64,000 nucleotides of DNA from Leptolyngbya sp. FACHB-8 (GCF_014695575.1 NZ_JACJOO010000095.1:110470-174469); one strand, 5' to 3'. Shown: positions 28,238 to 36,722, counted from the stretch's first letter. Program-made: numbers and translations. The notes: generated by a model from the letters alone, not told the origin.

Positions 28238-28930
28238 TTGTATTTTTTAATTCCGGCAGCAGGTTCAGGGAAACGGATGGGCGGAGATCGTAACAAGCTG
28301 CTCATGTCTCTGCAAAATAAACCCATCATGGCCTGGACCCTAAAGGCTGCTAAAGCCGCTGAATCCATTCACTGGATTGGTATTGTGGCCCAGCCTGAGG
28401 AATGGCCTGAGTTTAAGGAAATTGTCTCAGAACTGTCTTTGAATCGAGTAGTCCGGTTTATTCCGGGTGGAAAGACGCGGCAGGAGTCGGTTTACAACGG
28501 CCTGCGCGAGTTGCCAGGAGTTGCCGAGCATGTGCTGATTCATGATGGTGCTCGTTGCCTGGTCACGCCTACTTTAATTAACCGCTGTGCTGAAGCAATT
28601 CAGACCTGTCAGGGATTAATTGCGGCTGTTCCCGTCAAGGACACGATCAAAGTCGTGAAAGCGGGTACCCATGTGATTGAAAGTACCCCCGATCGCCAGA
28701 ACCTTTGGGCCGCTCAAACCCCTCAGGGCTTTGAGGTGGAAAAACTGCTGCAATGCCACGAAGAAGGGATCCGCAAGGGTTGGGAAGTTACCGATGATGC
28801 GGCTTTGTTCGAGCAATGCGGTCTGCCTGTAACCATCGTGCCGGGTGAGGAAACAAACTTGAAGGTGACAACTCCAGTGGACTTAGCGATCGCCGACTTC
28901 ATTCTGCAACAGCGCCTCGATCGCAGCTAA
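28238..28930 (+). CDS. ispD: 2-C-methyl-D-erythritol 4-phosphate cytidylyltransferase
   Basis: IspD joins CTP and methylerythritol phosphate in the MEP pathway to isoprenoids. It shows the CTP-binding PAAGSGKRMGGDRNK loop, the VLIHDGARCLV motif and the TDDAALFE motif. The initiation codon is TTG, eight bases after GGGAGG; no in-frame ATG lies at a suitable place. Length 230 aa is typical. It is convergent with argF across a shared hairpin. Confidence 0.95.
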   Translation: MYFLIPAAGSGKRMGGDRNKLLMSLQNKPIMAWTLKAAKAAESIHWIGIVAQPEEWPEFKEIVSELSLNRVVRFIPGGKTRQESVYNGLRELPGVAEHVLIHDGARCLVTPTLINRCAEAIQTCQGLIAAVPVKDTIKVVKAGTHVIESTPDRQNLWAAQTPQGFEVEKLLQCHEEGIRKGWEVTDDAALFEQCGLPVTIVPGEETNLKVTTPVDLAIADFILQQRLDRS

Positions 28931-28945
28931 CGATGATCAAAAAGA

Positions 28946-29001
28946 CTGAAACGTTTGTGGGAGGGGCATTGTATACAACATCCCTCCCGCAAACGTTTCA
29001 G
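28946..29001. terminator. hairpin between convergent ispD and argF
   Basis: A 20-bp stem (CTGAAACGTTTGTGGGAGGG, one wobble pair) surrounds a 16-nt loop. It probably ends both transcripts. Confidence 0.7.
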
Positions 29002-29027
29002 CCTTTCACATCACAGCCTCCAGACGT

Positions 29028-29957
29028 TTAGCTCACACCCAGCAAGCTGGCCAACAAGGCCTTCTGTGCATGGAGCCGGTTTTCCGCTTCATCCCATACG
29101 CGAGATTGTGGCCCTTCCAGTACCGATTCAGTGATTTCCTCTTCACGGTGAGCCGGGAGGCAGTGCAGGACGATCGCTTTTGGATCTGCTACGGCTAGCA
29201 ACTCATCATTAATTTGATAAGGCTGGAAGAGCGGCACGCGATCCTCGGCTTCCCCTTCCTGGCCCATGCTGGCCCACACATCGGTGTAGAGCACCTGCGC
29301 TTCCTTCGCCGCCAGCACTGGGTCTTGCGTCACGATCACCTGAGAGCGATCGCCGGCGATCGCCTGTGCTTGCGCCACAACATCAGGAAGGGGCTGATAC
29401 TGGGCAGGGGAAGCAATCCGCACATTCATCCCCATCATTGCCCCTCCTAACATGAGAGAGTGGGCCATGTTATTGCCATCGCCTACGTAAGTTAGAGTTA
29501 GTCCTTCCAGGGAGGGGCCGAACTCCTCCTGGATGGTCAGCAAATCTGCGAGGACCTGACAGGGGTGCTCTAGATCCGTCAGCGCGTTGATGACTGGAAT
29601 TTTTGCATAGTGGGCGAACATCTCCACCTCTGCCTGCTCAAACGTACGGATGGCGAGTACATCCACATAGCGATCGAGCACACGGGCAGTGTCTTGAGTC
29701 GGTTCGCCTCGGCTGACCTGGGTCAAGCTGGTGTTCAGGTCAATAACCTGACCGCCCATCTGGAACATGGCCACCGAAAAACTAACTCGGGTACGGGTGG
29801 ATGCTTTTTTAAACAACAGCCCTAAAACTTTTTCACACCGCACAACGGTTCGCCCCGATTTCATGTCTGCGGCCAGGGCCAAAACCCGCCGAATTTCTTC
29901 AGCGCTGAAGTCGGTCATTCTCAAAAAATCGCGCCCACGCAGCGTTGCCATGCTCAT
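29028..29957 (-). CDS. argF: ornithine carbamoyltransferase
   Basis: ArgF condenses carbamoyl phosphate and ornithine to citrulline in arginine synthesis. It shows the carbamoyl-phosphate motif STRTRVSF, HPCQVLAD, and the ornithine-binding HCLPAHR. Length 309 aa is typical. Two Met codons (29,957 and 29,951) are possible starts; neither has a strong ribosome site. Single gene. Confidence 0.96.
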   Translation of the reverse strand: MSMATLRGRDFLRMTDFSAEEIRRVLALAADMKSGRTVVRCEKVLGLLFKKASTRTRVSFSVAMFQMGGQVIDLNTSLTQVSRGEPTQDTARVLDRYVDVLAIRTFEQAEVEMFAHYAKIPVINALTDLEHPCQVLADLLTIQEEFGPSLEGLTLTYVGDGNNMAHSLMLGGAMMGMNVRIASPAQYQPLPDVVAQAQAIAGDRSQVIVTQDPVLAAKEAQVLYTDVWASMGQEGEAEDRVPLFQPYQINDELLAVADPKAIVLHCLPAHREEEITESVLEGPQSRVWDEAENRLHAQKALLASLLGVS

Positions 29958-30067
29958 GCAGGATGCCCCGTCTGAAATGAAGTAAGACTAAAAACTAGCA
30001 AGTTTTGGGGCTAGAAACAATCAAATTTGAAGGCAATGTCTATCCAGAAGTTGCATAGGGTCTATTT

Positions 30068-30114
30068 CAGATTTGTGAGTGTGGCAGATGAAGCCCGTTG
30101 CACCTACAAATCTG
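30068..30114. repeat. short inverted repeat next to family A copy
   Basis: CAGATTTGT pairs with ACAAATCTG, with further GTG/CAC pairs inside. It abuts the family A copy at 30,120. Confidence 0.4.
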
Positions 30115-30119
30115 AGTTT

Positions 30120-30207
30120 CAGTTACGCATTTGTATTGTGGGTGGGGTGCTTCGCACCCCACCCACAATACAAATACACTATGGATAGCGGGCTTGCGTA
30201 AGTCCTG
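30120..30207. repeat. Family A MITE-like element, copy 2 (88 bp)
   Basis: This copy is like the one at 25,666, in the same orientation. The left end reads CAGTTACGCA, lacking the GACT of other copies; the right end TGCGTAAGTCCTG is intact. The hairpin stem carries the paired change TGTATTGTG/CACAATACA. Confidence 0.75.
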
Positions 30208-30209
30208 TT

Positions 30210-30284
30210 TTCAGGCTTCAAAGCCGAGAGTTCGCGTCCGTTGGGCGCGCACTCTCGGCTTTGAGCTCATCATGAGAATTGCTG
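30210..30284. repeat. Family B element fragment
   Basis: Hairpin 1 (CAAAGCCGAGAGTTCGCG arm, 30,219-30,265) and one terminus (TGAGAATTGCTG, ending at 30,284) remain. Hairpin 2 and the other terminus are gone. It lies against a family A copy. The rest of the gap to 30,432 has no recognisable feature. Confidence 0.7.
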
Positions 30285-30432
30285 GATGTGTCTCCCACAC
30301 CTCACTCAATCTAAATGCACTCGGCATTGCAACTTGTATAGTTCCTCGGCTCAAGAATTTTGCAGGGGATGCATTATTGTTTCGCGTCTACTATGGTTTT
30401 AATCTCGCTTGTACGCTGTTGCAACTGAAGAA

Positions 30433-31140
30433 TTAACTTTTTTGGATAGCGGCGCGTTTCTGTAACCATTCCACATTGTTTTGCAGATCTTGGGTAATTG
30501 TTCCCATCTCTGCCATGTTGCCTTCCAACTCCTGAATGCGTTTTTTCTGTTGTACTTTGCGTTCCAAAGCAGCGCGGGCAGCATCTTCTTTCCCTTGTTT
30601 AAGGGCGAGCATCGCAACACGGTGCCAGGTGTCTGCCTCAGACTCGGCCTGGTGGTGTTGGGCTTCCAGTTGCATTTGAGCGATCGCCGTATTTTGCAGC
30701 GCGTTATCGAAGAGATGCAGTGCATGGATTGGATCGGCATCGTGCGCTGCGGCATCCACAGTGCGCCCCGAAATCATGCGCTCCAGGGTTTCGGCTGGGA
30801 GGCCAAAATTGCTGATTTGGAAGCTTTCGCTCTTGCCAACCTTGCACCAGGTCGCGAAATGCTCACAGTTATTGGTCAACAGATTGTACTGCTGCTCCCC
30901 CAGGCGGCTCTCGGCCCGCTCAATCACGACATCATCAATAAAACTTGCCGCGTACATCTTTACCGATACCGGATTCCCCCAAGAGAAATCTTTCCAGGGG
31001 GTTCGGCGGATTGTCGGCTCAGCCTCTGCCTTGCTGTAGTGAATGACGGTACCATCGCCACAGTCAATACCGTGATGCTCATAAACCCCTTCCAGGTTTA
31101 GCAGTGGACGCATCACGAAAATTTGGTCACCACGGGCCAT
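30433..31140 (-). CDS. LRAT-like (NlpC/P60 superfamily) domain fused to PspA-like coiled coil
   Basis: Residues 1-110 look like an LRAT/H-rev107 domain: His in VYEHHGI (22-23), a second His in GTVIHYS (34), and the NNCEHF box with the nucleophile Cys92. Such enzymes act on lipids or amide bonds by a circularly permuted papain fold. Residues about 165-230 (WHRVAMLALKQGKEDAARAA... to VEWLQKR) form a coiled coil resembling the helix of PspA/IM30 proteins, which bind stressed membranes. There is no signal peptide. It starts 30 bp after the subtilase stops, so the two are likely cotranscribed. Substrate unknown; a membrane-lipid role is inference. Confidence 0.8.
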   Translation of the reverse strand: MARGDQIFVMRPLLNLEGVYEHHGIDCGDGTVIHYSKAEAEPTIRRTPWKDFSWGNPVSVKMYAASFIDDVVIERAESRLGEQQYNLLTNNCEHFATWCKVGKSESFQISNFGLPAETLERMISGRTVDAAAHDADPIHALHLFDNALQNTAIAQMQLEAQHHQAESEADTWHRVAMLALKQGKEDAARAALERKVQQKKRIQELEGNMAEMGTITQDLQNNVEWLQKRAAIQKS

Positions 31141-31170
31141 AGTTTTTTATGCTCTAATCTCTACTCCATT

Positions 31171-33276
31171 TTATAAACCCAGACTCAGCTGCCATCGTCT
31201 CAAAGTACCAGTATGACCGGGGGCATTGTCGGTAATCTTCAATTGCCAGGTGCCCCGGGGAGATTGGTTAAGGAGCGATCGCAGCAATGGGGTTGTCTGT
31301 AAGGAATAGGTATATTGCAACTGTGTGGCCTGGCCTAACGTGCGGCTCTGGAGCAGGATGGCATTACCTTGTGGCGGCTGAAGTTGAATGCTGAGATCGC
31401 CCAGATACTCGTGGGTGACTTCGACGGTAATCCGCAGATCGCGAAGTGGTTGGGTTTCACGAGCCTGAATCAGGCTGGTAATGCCCCGCAGATTGAAGTC
31501 GGGGATAGCAACAGCCGTGGTATTTTGCAGATTGACCCATTGGTTGGGGATGAGCGGGGTGGGAAGGCGATCGCGTGCCAATTTCACTGCCCGTGCTGCA
31601 TTCACCTTGCCATAGCCAAACCACTGGGAGTAGCCATTGGCATCGTAGGAGCCGAAGCGGTTTCCCAGTTGCGGATCGGGGTCGGGATCTACCAACTTAT
31701 CCGCGGTATCCTGCAAAATTTGGCGCACTTCCTGGCTGGTCAGGAAAGGATTGATAGAGAGTACGAGAGCGGCAACACCCGCCACCACCGGGCAAGCGCT
31801 GGAGGTGCCGCCAAAGGTGCTGGTCAGGTCGCCGCCTTCGTAGCCACTGGGGCCAAGGCGATCGCTCGTCACTACCCCTAATCCCGGTAAGGCCGTACGA
31901 ATTTCTGGTCCCGTAAAGACATACCCCGTTTCGGCCAACCAAAGCCCCGGCGGTGCATTATTGCTCGGAGCTGCTACAGAAATCGCATTGCCCCAATTGC
32001 TGTAAGCTGCTTTTTTGCCCAGGCTCGTAGTGGCGGATACTGTAATCACGTCAGGATGTACCGCAAACCCATTAAGCCAGTTGGTTTCACCTCGCACCAC
32101 ATTGCCTGCCCAACCGCGCTCGTTGACATTGCCATTTACCGGACGGTTAGCATTACCTGCAGCAAAAACCACGACGCAGCCCCGGCCACCGCGCCCTTGA
32201 CGGGCTGCTCGTGTAATTGCCGCCCGTTGCCGCAGAGAAAGCGAAAAGTATACAGCACTGGCTCCCCAGCTACAGGAAATGACCCAGGCTCCCTTCTGAA
32301 CAGCCCAATCAAACAGCTCCTCGATCGCCCGATCATCCAAAAAACCAGTTGTGCGAAGAGGCAGAAGGCTACACCCAGGAGCCACTCCCACAATACCTGT
32401 ACGGTTTTCCTCCGCCACGGCGACCCCAGCACAGGCGGTGCCATGGTTTTCGCTGCCCTGGGGTAGGGGCAAGTTATCCTTTTCCTTTAAATCTCGGGGG
32501 GCGACAATTTTGCCTGACCCCTGAAAATCTGGATGGGCCAGGTCAAACCCATCATCGGTGACGGCGACGACCACCGACCGTTCCCCCCGTGTCATGTCCC
32601 AGGCTGCTTCAACGGAAATATCCGCCCCGCGGACCACCTGGTTGCCGGCCTGCGCGCTCAGGTACCACTGGCGTCGATAAGCCTCATCCTGCGGGCGATA
32701 GAGCCTTTCACTGTGGAGCACGATGTTGGGCTCTGTCAGCAACACTTCGGAGTAACGCATCAAATGATTGGCAATTTTGATCGGGTTCTCCTGGGCCTGG
32801 AGGGTCACTTGAAAGACAAAGGCCTGGGGGATGCCTTCAATCGGTTTAATTCCTTCTAAGCCAACGGCGGCGGCGATCGCCCGAATCTGATCCATCGAGA
32901 CCTGGGGGGCAAACTGCACCGTTATCTCATCTGTCAGGTAGACCAGGGTTTCAGGGCTGTTTTCAATTTGATAAACGTGGCTGGCAAAGGCCACTGCTTC
33001 TGAGCGACGGGCCTGCTCCATAACAGCATCCAGCCGTTCTGGCTCCACCTCTACCTGTAATAAGTCCACTGAAGGGATAGCCATCACTGACTCCGGCATC
33101 AGGGTTGGGGTGATGGCCTGGGGGGCGACCCCTTCGCGCATGCTAATGGTGAAGCGATCGTCCACTTTCACCAGTCGCAGTTCTTCGCCCCCCCGCTGTA
33201 AAATCAATCCTTCCCGACCGGCACGCACTCCCGGCGAATTAGAGTTTGGTAATGGTGACTCAAATGCCCCAGTCAT
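31171..33276 (-). CDS. subtilisin-family (S8) serine protease with C-terminal P/proprotein domain
   Basis: The protease domain carries the triad: Asp in VAVTDDGFDLAHP, His in NHGTACAGV, and Ser in FGGTSSACPVVAG. The first 200 residues look like a propeptide and spacer without a signal peptide. The last 140 residues (from about 560) resemble the P domain of kexin-type proteases: VEVTHEYLGDLSIQL and GTWQLKITDNAPGHTG. The frame is open to 33,309 (GTG), but AGGAG lies nine bases ahead of the ATG at 33,276, which I prefer (701 aa). Without a clear export signal its location is uncertain. The LRAT-like gene follows directly. Confidence 0.9.
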   Translation of the reverse strand: MTGAFESPLPNSNSPGVRAGREGLILQRGGEELRLVKVDDRFTISMREGVAPQAITPTLMPESVMAIPSVDLLQVEVEPERLDAVMEQARRSEAVAFASHVYQIENSPETLVYLTDEITVQFAPQVSMDQIRAIAAAVGLEGIKPIEGIPQAFVFQVTLQAQENPIKIANHLMRYSEVLLTEPNIVLHSERLYRPQDEAYRRQWYLSAQAGNQVVRGADISVEAAWDMTRGERSVVVAVTDDGFDLAHPDFQGSGKIVAPRDLKEKDNLPLPQGSENHGTACAGVAVAEENRTGIVGVAPGCSLLPLRTTGFLDDRAIEELFDWAVQKGAWVISCSWGASAVYFSLSLRQRAAITRAARQGRGGRGCVVVFAAGNANRPVNGNVNERGWAGNVVRGETNWLNGFAVHPDVITVSATTSLGKKAAYSNWGNAISVAAPSNNAPPGLWLAETGYVFTGPEIRTALPGLGVVTSDRLGPSGYEGGDLTSTFGGTSSACPVVAGVAALVLSINPFLTSQEVRQILQDTADKLVDPDPDPQLGNRFGSYDANGYSQWFGYGKVNAARAVKLARDRLPTPLIPNQWVNLQNTTAVAIPDFNLRGITSLIQARETQPLRDLRITVEVTHEYLGDLSIQLQPPQGNAILLQSRTLGQATQLQYTYSLQTTPLLRSLLNQSPRGTWQLKITDNAPGHTGTLRRWQLSLGL

Positions 33277-33521
33277 AAAGCTTCGCTCCTGACAGCCTAG
33301 GTCTTCCACGGGTTCCAGTGTACTGGCTCCCAGCCGGATTGAAGCAGATTCCTTTTAACCAAAACTCCATATTGTCCATTGTCCTGGGGCTGTTGCACGG
33401 ATCAGTCGATCCACAATATTTAGGTTGCCATTGTCAACCGGAAGACCTTCCACAAGGTGCTACTATTGAACCTTGTATCAGCGGGTTCATCTCCAGAATC
33501 CTCTCTTTCACGTACCTTCCC

Positions 33522-34133
33522 ATGCTGATTTCTAAAGCATTTCGTCTTCTCGCACTCATTGGTTTGACCACGATTCCGGGGAGCTTTCTGGTTGCCCATG
33601 GCGCACTGGCTCAAACCACTGATAACATTGCCCCCGCCGTTCCCGATTCGTCTGCTTTTCCCGAACAAACGGATGATGGCCGTCCATTGATTCAGGATGA
33701 TCGGATTCTAAGCATTGCCAATGGGCAGCGCCTGATGGAAGAGGCTCAAACCGCTGTGAGTAACGAAAATTATGAAGTAGCGGCCCGCAAGCTTCAGGAA
33801 GCCCGTCAGGTCTTCAACCAGTTGTCTAACCTCTATCAAGATTTGCTTGGCAGCTTCACCGGGGTTGATGCTCGCGTTGCCGACACTCTGCGCCGTCAAG
33901 CGTATGACACAACCCAACTACGGGATGAGGCGAGCTACCAACTAGCCCTGGTACACCGAGCTCAAAACCAACCGGATTTGTCGGTTCCGCTGTTGATTCA
34001 AATTGTGCGTAGCCAGCAGCCCACACGGGATCTGGGGCAGCGGGCCTACCGCCAATTATATGAATTGGGTTTTGTTGATTCTCCCTATCCTCCCACAGGT
34101 GGTGCAACCTCAACCCTGCCTGCTAACCCTTAA
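33522..34133 (+). CDS. secreted helical-repeat protein
   Basis: The ATG at 33,522 opens a signal peptide (hydrophobic core LLALIGLTTIPGSFLV, cleavage after GALA). The mature part of about 170 residues has helical segments (NGQRLMEEAQTAVSN, VAARKLQEARQVFNQL, EASYQLALVHRAQNQ) that look like degenerate TPR hairpins. It ends in a Pro/Thr-rich tail. I do not recognise a named family. It is probably periplasmic or lumenal. It is divergent from the subtilase across about 245 bp in which no site could be assigned. Confidence 0.75.
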   Translation: MLISKAFRLLALIGLTTIPGSFLVAHGALAQTTDNIAPAVPDSSAFPEQTDDGRPLIQDDRILSIANGQRLMEEAQTAVSNENYEVAARKLQEARQVFNQLSNLYQDLLGSFTGVDARVADTLRRQAYDTTQLRDEASYQLALVHRAQNQPDLSVPLLIQIVRSQQPTRDLGQRAYRQLYELGFVDSPYPPTGGATSTLPANP

Positions 34134-34198
34134 GGAGATACATCCGGAAGTTGTGAGCGATCGCAAGTCCCTCACAGCTTCTTAAACTTATCAATTGG

Positions 34199-34265
34199 CT
34201 ATCCAGGATAAGAGAAGAGAGGGCAGGTACCACGTACTTGCCCTCTCTTCTCTTATCCTGGATAG
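34199..34265. terminator. very long hairpin between secreted-protein gene and bolA-like gene
   Basis: A 32-bp stem with one G-U pair (CTATCCAGGATAAGAGAAGA... and complement) and a 3-nt loop. It ends 64 bp ahead of the next start codon. It may end the upstream transcript, and it resembles the other long palindromes of the window in being nearly perfect. Confidence 0.65.
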
Positions 34266-34329
34266 CTGTCGCTATATATTTAAGAGTGGGGTTATCCCAT
34301 ACTCAGAAATACCCAGGAGATTTATCACA

Positions 34330-34590
34330 ATGATTAGCCCCAGTCAGGTGGAATCCATGATCAAGCTGGCACTTCCCGACGCGGATGTGCAAATTCAAGA
34401 TTTGACCGGTGGCGGTGACCATTATCAGGCGATCGTGGTTTCCTCGGCTTTTGAAGGCAAGTCGCTGATTAAACAGCATCAGTTGGTCTACAGTGCGTTA
34501 AATCAGGCTATGAGTTCTGAAGCAATTCATGCACTTTCGCTTAAAACGTTCACCCCAGAATCTTGGGAACAGTCGAAGCAGAGCGCCTAA
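34330..34590 (+). CDS. BolA/IbaG family protein
   Basis: BolA proteins form [2Fe-2S] complexes with monothiol glutaredoxins and work in iron-sulfur or iron homeostasis. The 86-residue product has the class II KH-like fold signature: [31 protein letters not shown]. The invariant His follows in the [13 protein letters not shown] end. CAGGAG lies ten bases ahead of the ATG, so the longer upstream frame is rejected. In many cyanobacteria a glutaredoxin gene follows; here a family E repeat occupies that position. Confidence 0.9.
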   Translation: MISPSQVESMIKLALPDADVQIQDLTGGGDHYQAIVVSSAFEGKSLIKQHQLVYSALNQAMSSEAIHALSLKTFTPESWEQSKQSA

Positions 34591-34675
34591 TGACCCTTCT
34601 GTTGTAGAGATTGTGCCTTTTCCACGAAGCCTTTAGATGAGCAACATCAGATGAGCAACAGCTACGGGTAAACGG

Positions 34676-34821
34676 TGTAAGGGCAGGTTTTGTCGTTATC
34701 TCAAACCCAAAACTGAGATTGTTCAAACCCGCCCTTACTGTGAGAGGCAATCAACAGTAAGGGCGAGTTTTGTCAGGGGTTAACAGCACAGGCAAGAAGG
34801 GTTTGCTAAACCCACCCCTAC
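34676..34821. repeat. Family E dimeric palindromic repeat, copy 2
   Basis: Half-units are at 34,676-34,739 and 34,756-34,821, each beginning GTAAGGGC(A/G)(G/A)GTTTTGTC and ending AAACCCGCCCTTAC or AAACCCACCCCTAC. This is the most intact copy and fills most of the 315-bp gap before thiS. Confidence 0.7.
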
Positions 34822-34905
34822 AGATCTTTTTCCCCTTGCATTTATACCTTTCCTCCTAACCCATTCCTCTCTTCCCCTCTGCCCTCTGCTTTTCATTCAT
34901 TTTTT

Positions 34906-35124
34906 ATGGATTCTCAAACCCTTATTACCCTGCAAGTTAACGGCGAAGCGCAGCAATGCATCCCAGGCACTTCGCTGCCCCAGTTGCTAACGCAGTTGGG
35001 GCTTAACCCTCGCCTGGTGGCTGTTGAATACAATGGCGAGATTTTGCATCGACAGTTTTGGGATATAACGCAGATGCAGTCGGGCGATCGCCTCGAAGTT
35101 GTCACCATTGTGGGTGGTGGCTAG
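34906..35124 (+). CDS. thiS: sulfur carrier protein ThiS
   Basis: ThiS is the ubiquitin-like sulfur carrier for the thiazole ring of thiamine. Its C-terminal Gly is adenylated and then thiocarboxylated. The 72-residue product ends in VTIVGGG, giving the required Gly-Gly end, and has the DRLEVV strand typical of the family. The stop codon TAG (35,122-35,124) lies within the terminal CTAG of the family D repeat, so the reading frame ends in the mobile element. No thiG or thiO is adjacent. Confidence 0.93.
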   Translation: MDSQTLITLQVNGEAQQCIPGTSLPQLLTQLGLNPRLVAVEYNGEILHRQFWDITQMQSGDRLEVVTIVGGG

Positions 35125-35221
35125 TACGCTGAGGCGGCAATCCATCACCTTATGTTTTGTGTGAGGTTCGGAGCACCCCACACAGAACATAAGGTTGCAA
35201 ACTTAGGCCGCAGCCTACTAG
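35121..35221. repeat. Family D MITE-like element, copy 1 (101 bp)
   Basis: The ends are CTAGTACGCTGAGG and CCGCAGCCTACTAG (imperfect inverted repeat). The central hairpin ACCTTATGTTTTGTGTG...CACACAGAACATAAGGT is at 35,148-35,195. The second copy at 52,217-52,314 is in the opposite orientation. It overlaps the thiS stop codon. Confidence 0.75.
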
Positions 35222-35372
35222 TCCCTAACAGAGGGGAACTTAAGGTGATGACTTGAGTACGGTCATCACCCCTTTAGAGTGAGGCCGTTGCCGTTCCCGC
35301 GATAGTTTGAAAACGGTACATTAAGAGACATAGTGAGATAAAAGCTTGAAAGCGATAAAAGATCAAAGGGAG

Positions 35373-36365
35373 ATGGGCGATTCTATGCCTAAAAACTTGT
35401 TAAGTCGGATTCGGCCCCTGCTGAAACCCCTGGTCGTCTTCGCACTGGTCTTTGCTCTGGTGTTTGGGCATGCGAGTGATGCGATGGCGGCTTCCCGCGC
35501 AGGCGGTGGGCGTATTGGGGGTGGGAGCTTCCGGGCACCCGCACCGAGTCGCACCTACAGCCAACCCAGCCGTCCTTATGTAGCCCCCGGTGGTGGTGGT
35601 TACTATCCGGGTGGCGGTTACTACCCAGGTGGTGGTTTTGGGTTCCCCTTCTTGGTGCCCATTTTCGGGATAGGTGGCTTTGGTAGTCTGTTTACCCTGC
35701 TGCTGTTTGTTTCCATTGCTGGGTTCCTGGTTCGTGCCTTCCGGGGGGCCACTCAGAATAATGACGAATTGGGCTATAGCTCACCGTCCGTCTCCATCGC
35801 CCGCCTGCAGGTTGGGCTGCTGGCTCAAGGCCGCGAGCTGCAAGCGGATCTAAACCGTCTAGCAGAAACCGCTGATACCGGTTCTTCGGCGGGTCTAGCT
35901 CGAGTATTGCAAGAGACCACGCTGTCCCTGTCCCGTCATCCTGAGTATTGGGTCTATGGCGGTACTGACAATGCTCAAACCCGTTTGGAATTGGCAGAAG
36001 CTCAGTTCAATCGTCTGGCTCTGAGCGAGCGCGGTAAGTTCTCGGCTGAAACTCTGTCGAACGTGAACAACCAATTGCGTCAGGCTACGATTCCCCAGTC
36101 TTTGCCTGCGGGTGACGGTGGGCAGGCTCTTATGGAGGCTCCGGGTGAATACATTGTGGTGACGTTGTTGGTAGCCGCTCAAGGAAACTTGTCCCTGCCT
36201 AAGATTCAGAGCAGCCAAGATCTGCGGCAAGCCCTGAGCCAGGTCGGTTCTGTGTCGAGCGATCGCCTCCTGGCCCTGGAAGTTCTCTGGACACCCCAGG
36301 TGGAGGGTGAGACCCTCTCGGCAGAGGACGTGGTTGCAGAGTATCCTGACCTCAGACTGGTATAG
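35373..36365 (+). CDS. DUF1517 family membrane protein
   Basis: The protein of about 330 residues has a signal/anchor helix (LVVFALVFALVFGHASDAMA), a Gly/Tyr/Pro-rich linker with GGYYPGG repeats, and a strong transmembrane segment (FGIGGFGSLFTLLLFVSIAGFL). A soluble DUF1517 domain follows (residues about 145-330, with SIARLQVGLLAQGRELQ and LEVLWTPQVEGETL). Plant and algal homologues are chloroplast proteins of unknown activity. Starts at 35,373 or 35,385 both fit the AAAGGGAG site; the earlier TTG at 35,346 is less likely. Confidence 0.87.
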   Translation: MGDSMPKNLLSRIRPLLKPLVVFALVFALVFGHASDAMAASRAGGGRIGGGSFRAPAPSRTYSQPSRPYVAPGGGGYYPGGGYYPGGGFGFPFLVPIFGIGGFGSLFTLLLFVSIAGFLVRAFRGATQNNDELGYSSPSVSIARLQVGLLAQGRELQADLNRLAETADTGSSAGLARVLQETTLSLSRHPEYWVYGGTDNAQTRLELAEAQFNRLALSERGKFSAETLSNVNNQLRQATIPQSLPAGDGGQALMEAPGEYIVVTLLVAAQGNLSLPKIQSSQDLRQALSQVGSVSSDRLLALEVLWTPQVEGETLSAEDVVAEYPDLRLV

Positions 36366-36486
36366 CCTAGCGTTTGTTGGAGGTTGAGTGTCACGGCAAA
36401 CTCCTCCCTCTAACAAAAGCTGACTATCGATAGTGGGATATCATCATGGGGGCGAATTGCCCCCTATTTTTTTGGATTCATACTCA

Positions 36487-36718
36487 CAGGACTTACGCAA
36501 GTCCACCATGTATAGAGCAGCAATTCTCATTTTGAAATCAGGCCCGAAAACCGCGCGCCTTTGGCGCGCGGTTTTCGGGCATCAAAGCCAAGAGTTCACG
36601 CCCGTCGGGCGTGGACTCTTGGCTTTGATGCCCATACTGAGAATTGCTGTTTATAGAGCATTTGTGTTGTGGGTGGTGTGCTTCGCACACCACCCACAAC
36701 ACAAATGCGTAAGTCCTG
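36487..36718. repeat. Family A element split by a family B insertion
   Basis: The outer ends CAGGACTTACGCA and TGCGTAAGTCCTG belong to family A, in reverse orientation to the copy at 25,666. Positions 36,518-36,649 are a complete family B element. Taking out 132 bp of B and one 9-bp duplicate leaves 91 bp, the length of the copy at 25,666, and restores colinearity with it. Confidence 0.88.
36518..36649. mobile_element. Family B MITE-like element, intact, inserted in family A
   Basis: 132 bp, with CAGCAATTCTCA termini on both ends. The flanking direct repeats are TGTATAGAG (36,509-36,517) and TTTATAGAG (36,650-36,658), matching at 8 of 9 bases. Hairpin 2 comes first, then hairpin 1, so it is in the opposite orientation to the copy at 8322. 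Confidence 0.9.
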
Positions 36719-36722
36719 ACTC

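Noticed and set aside
30481..31101. 206-codon plus-strand frame opposite the LRAT-like gene
   Set aside because: The minus-strand frame carries clear catalytic motifs; this one carries none.
25666..36718. CRISPR array suggested by repeated palindromes
   Set aside because: Copies are kilobases apart, not in regular arrays, with no spacers and no cas genes.
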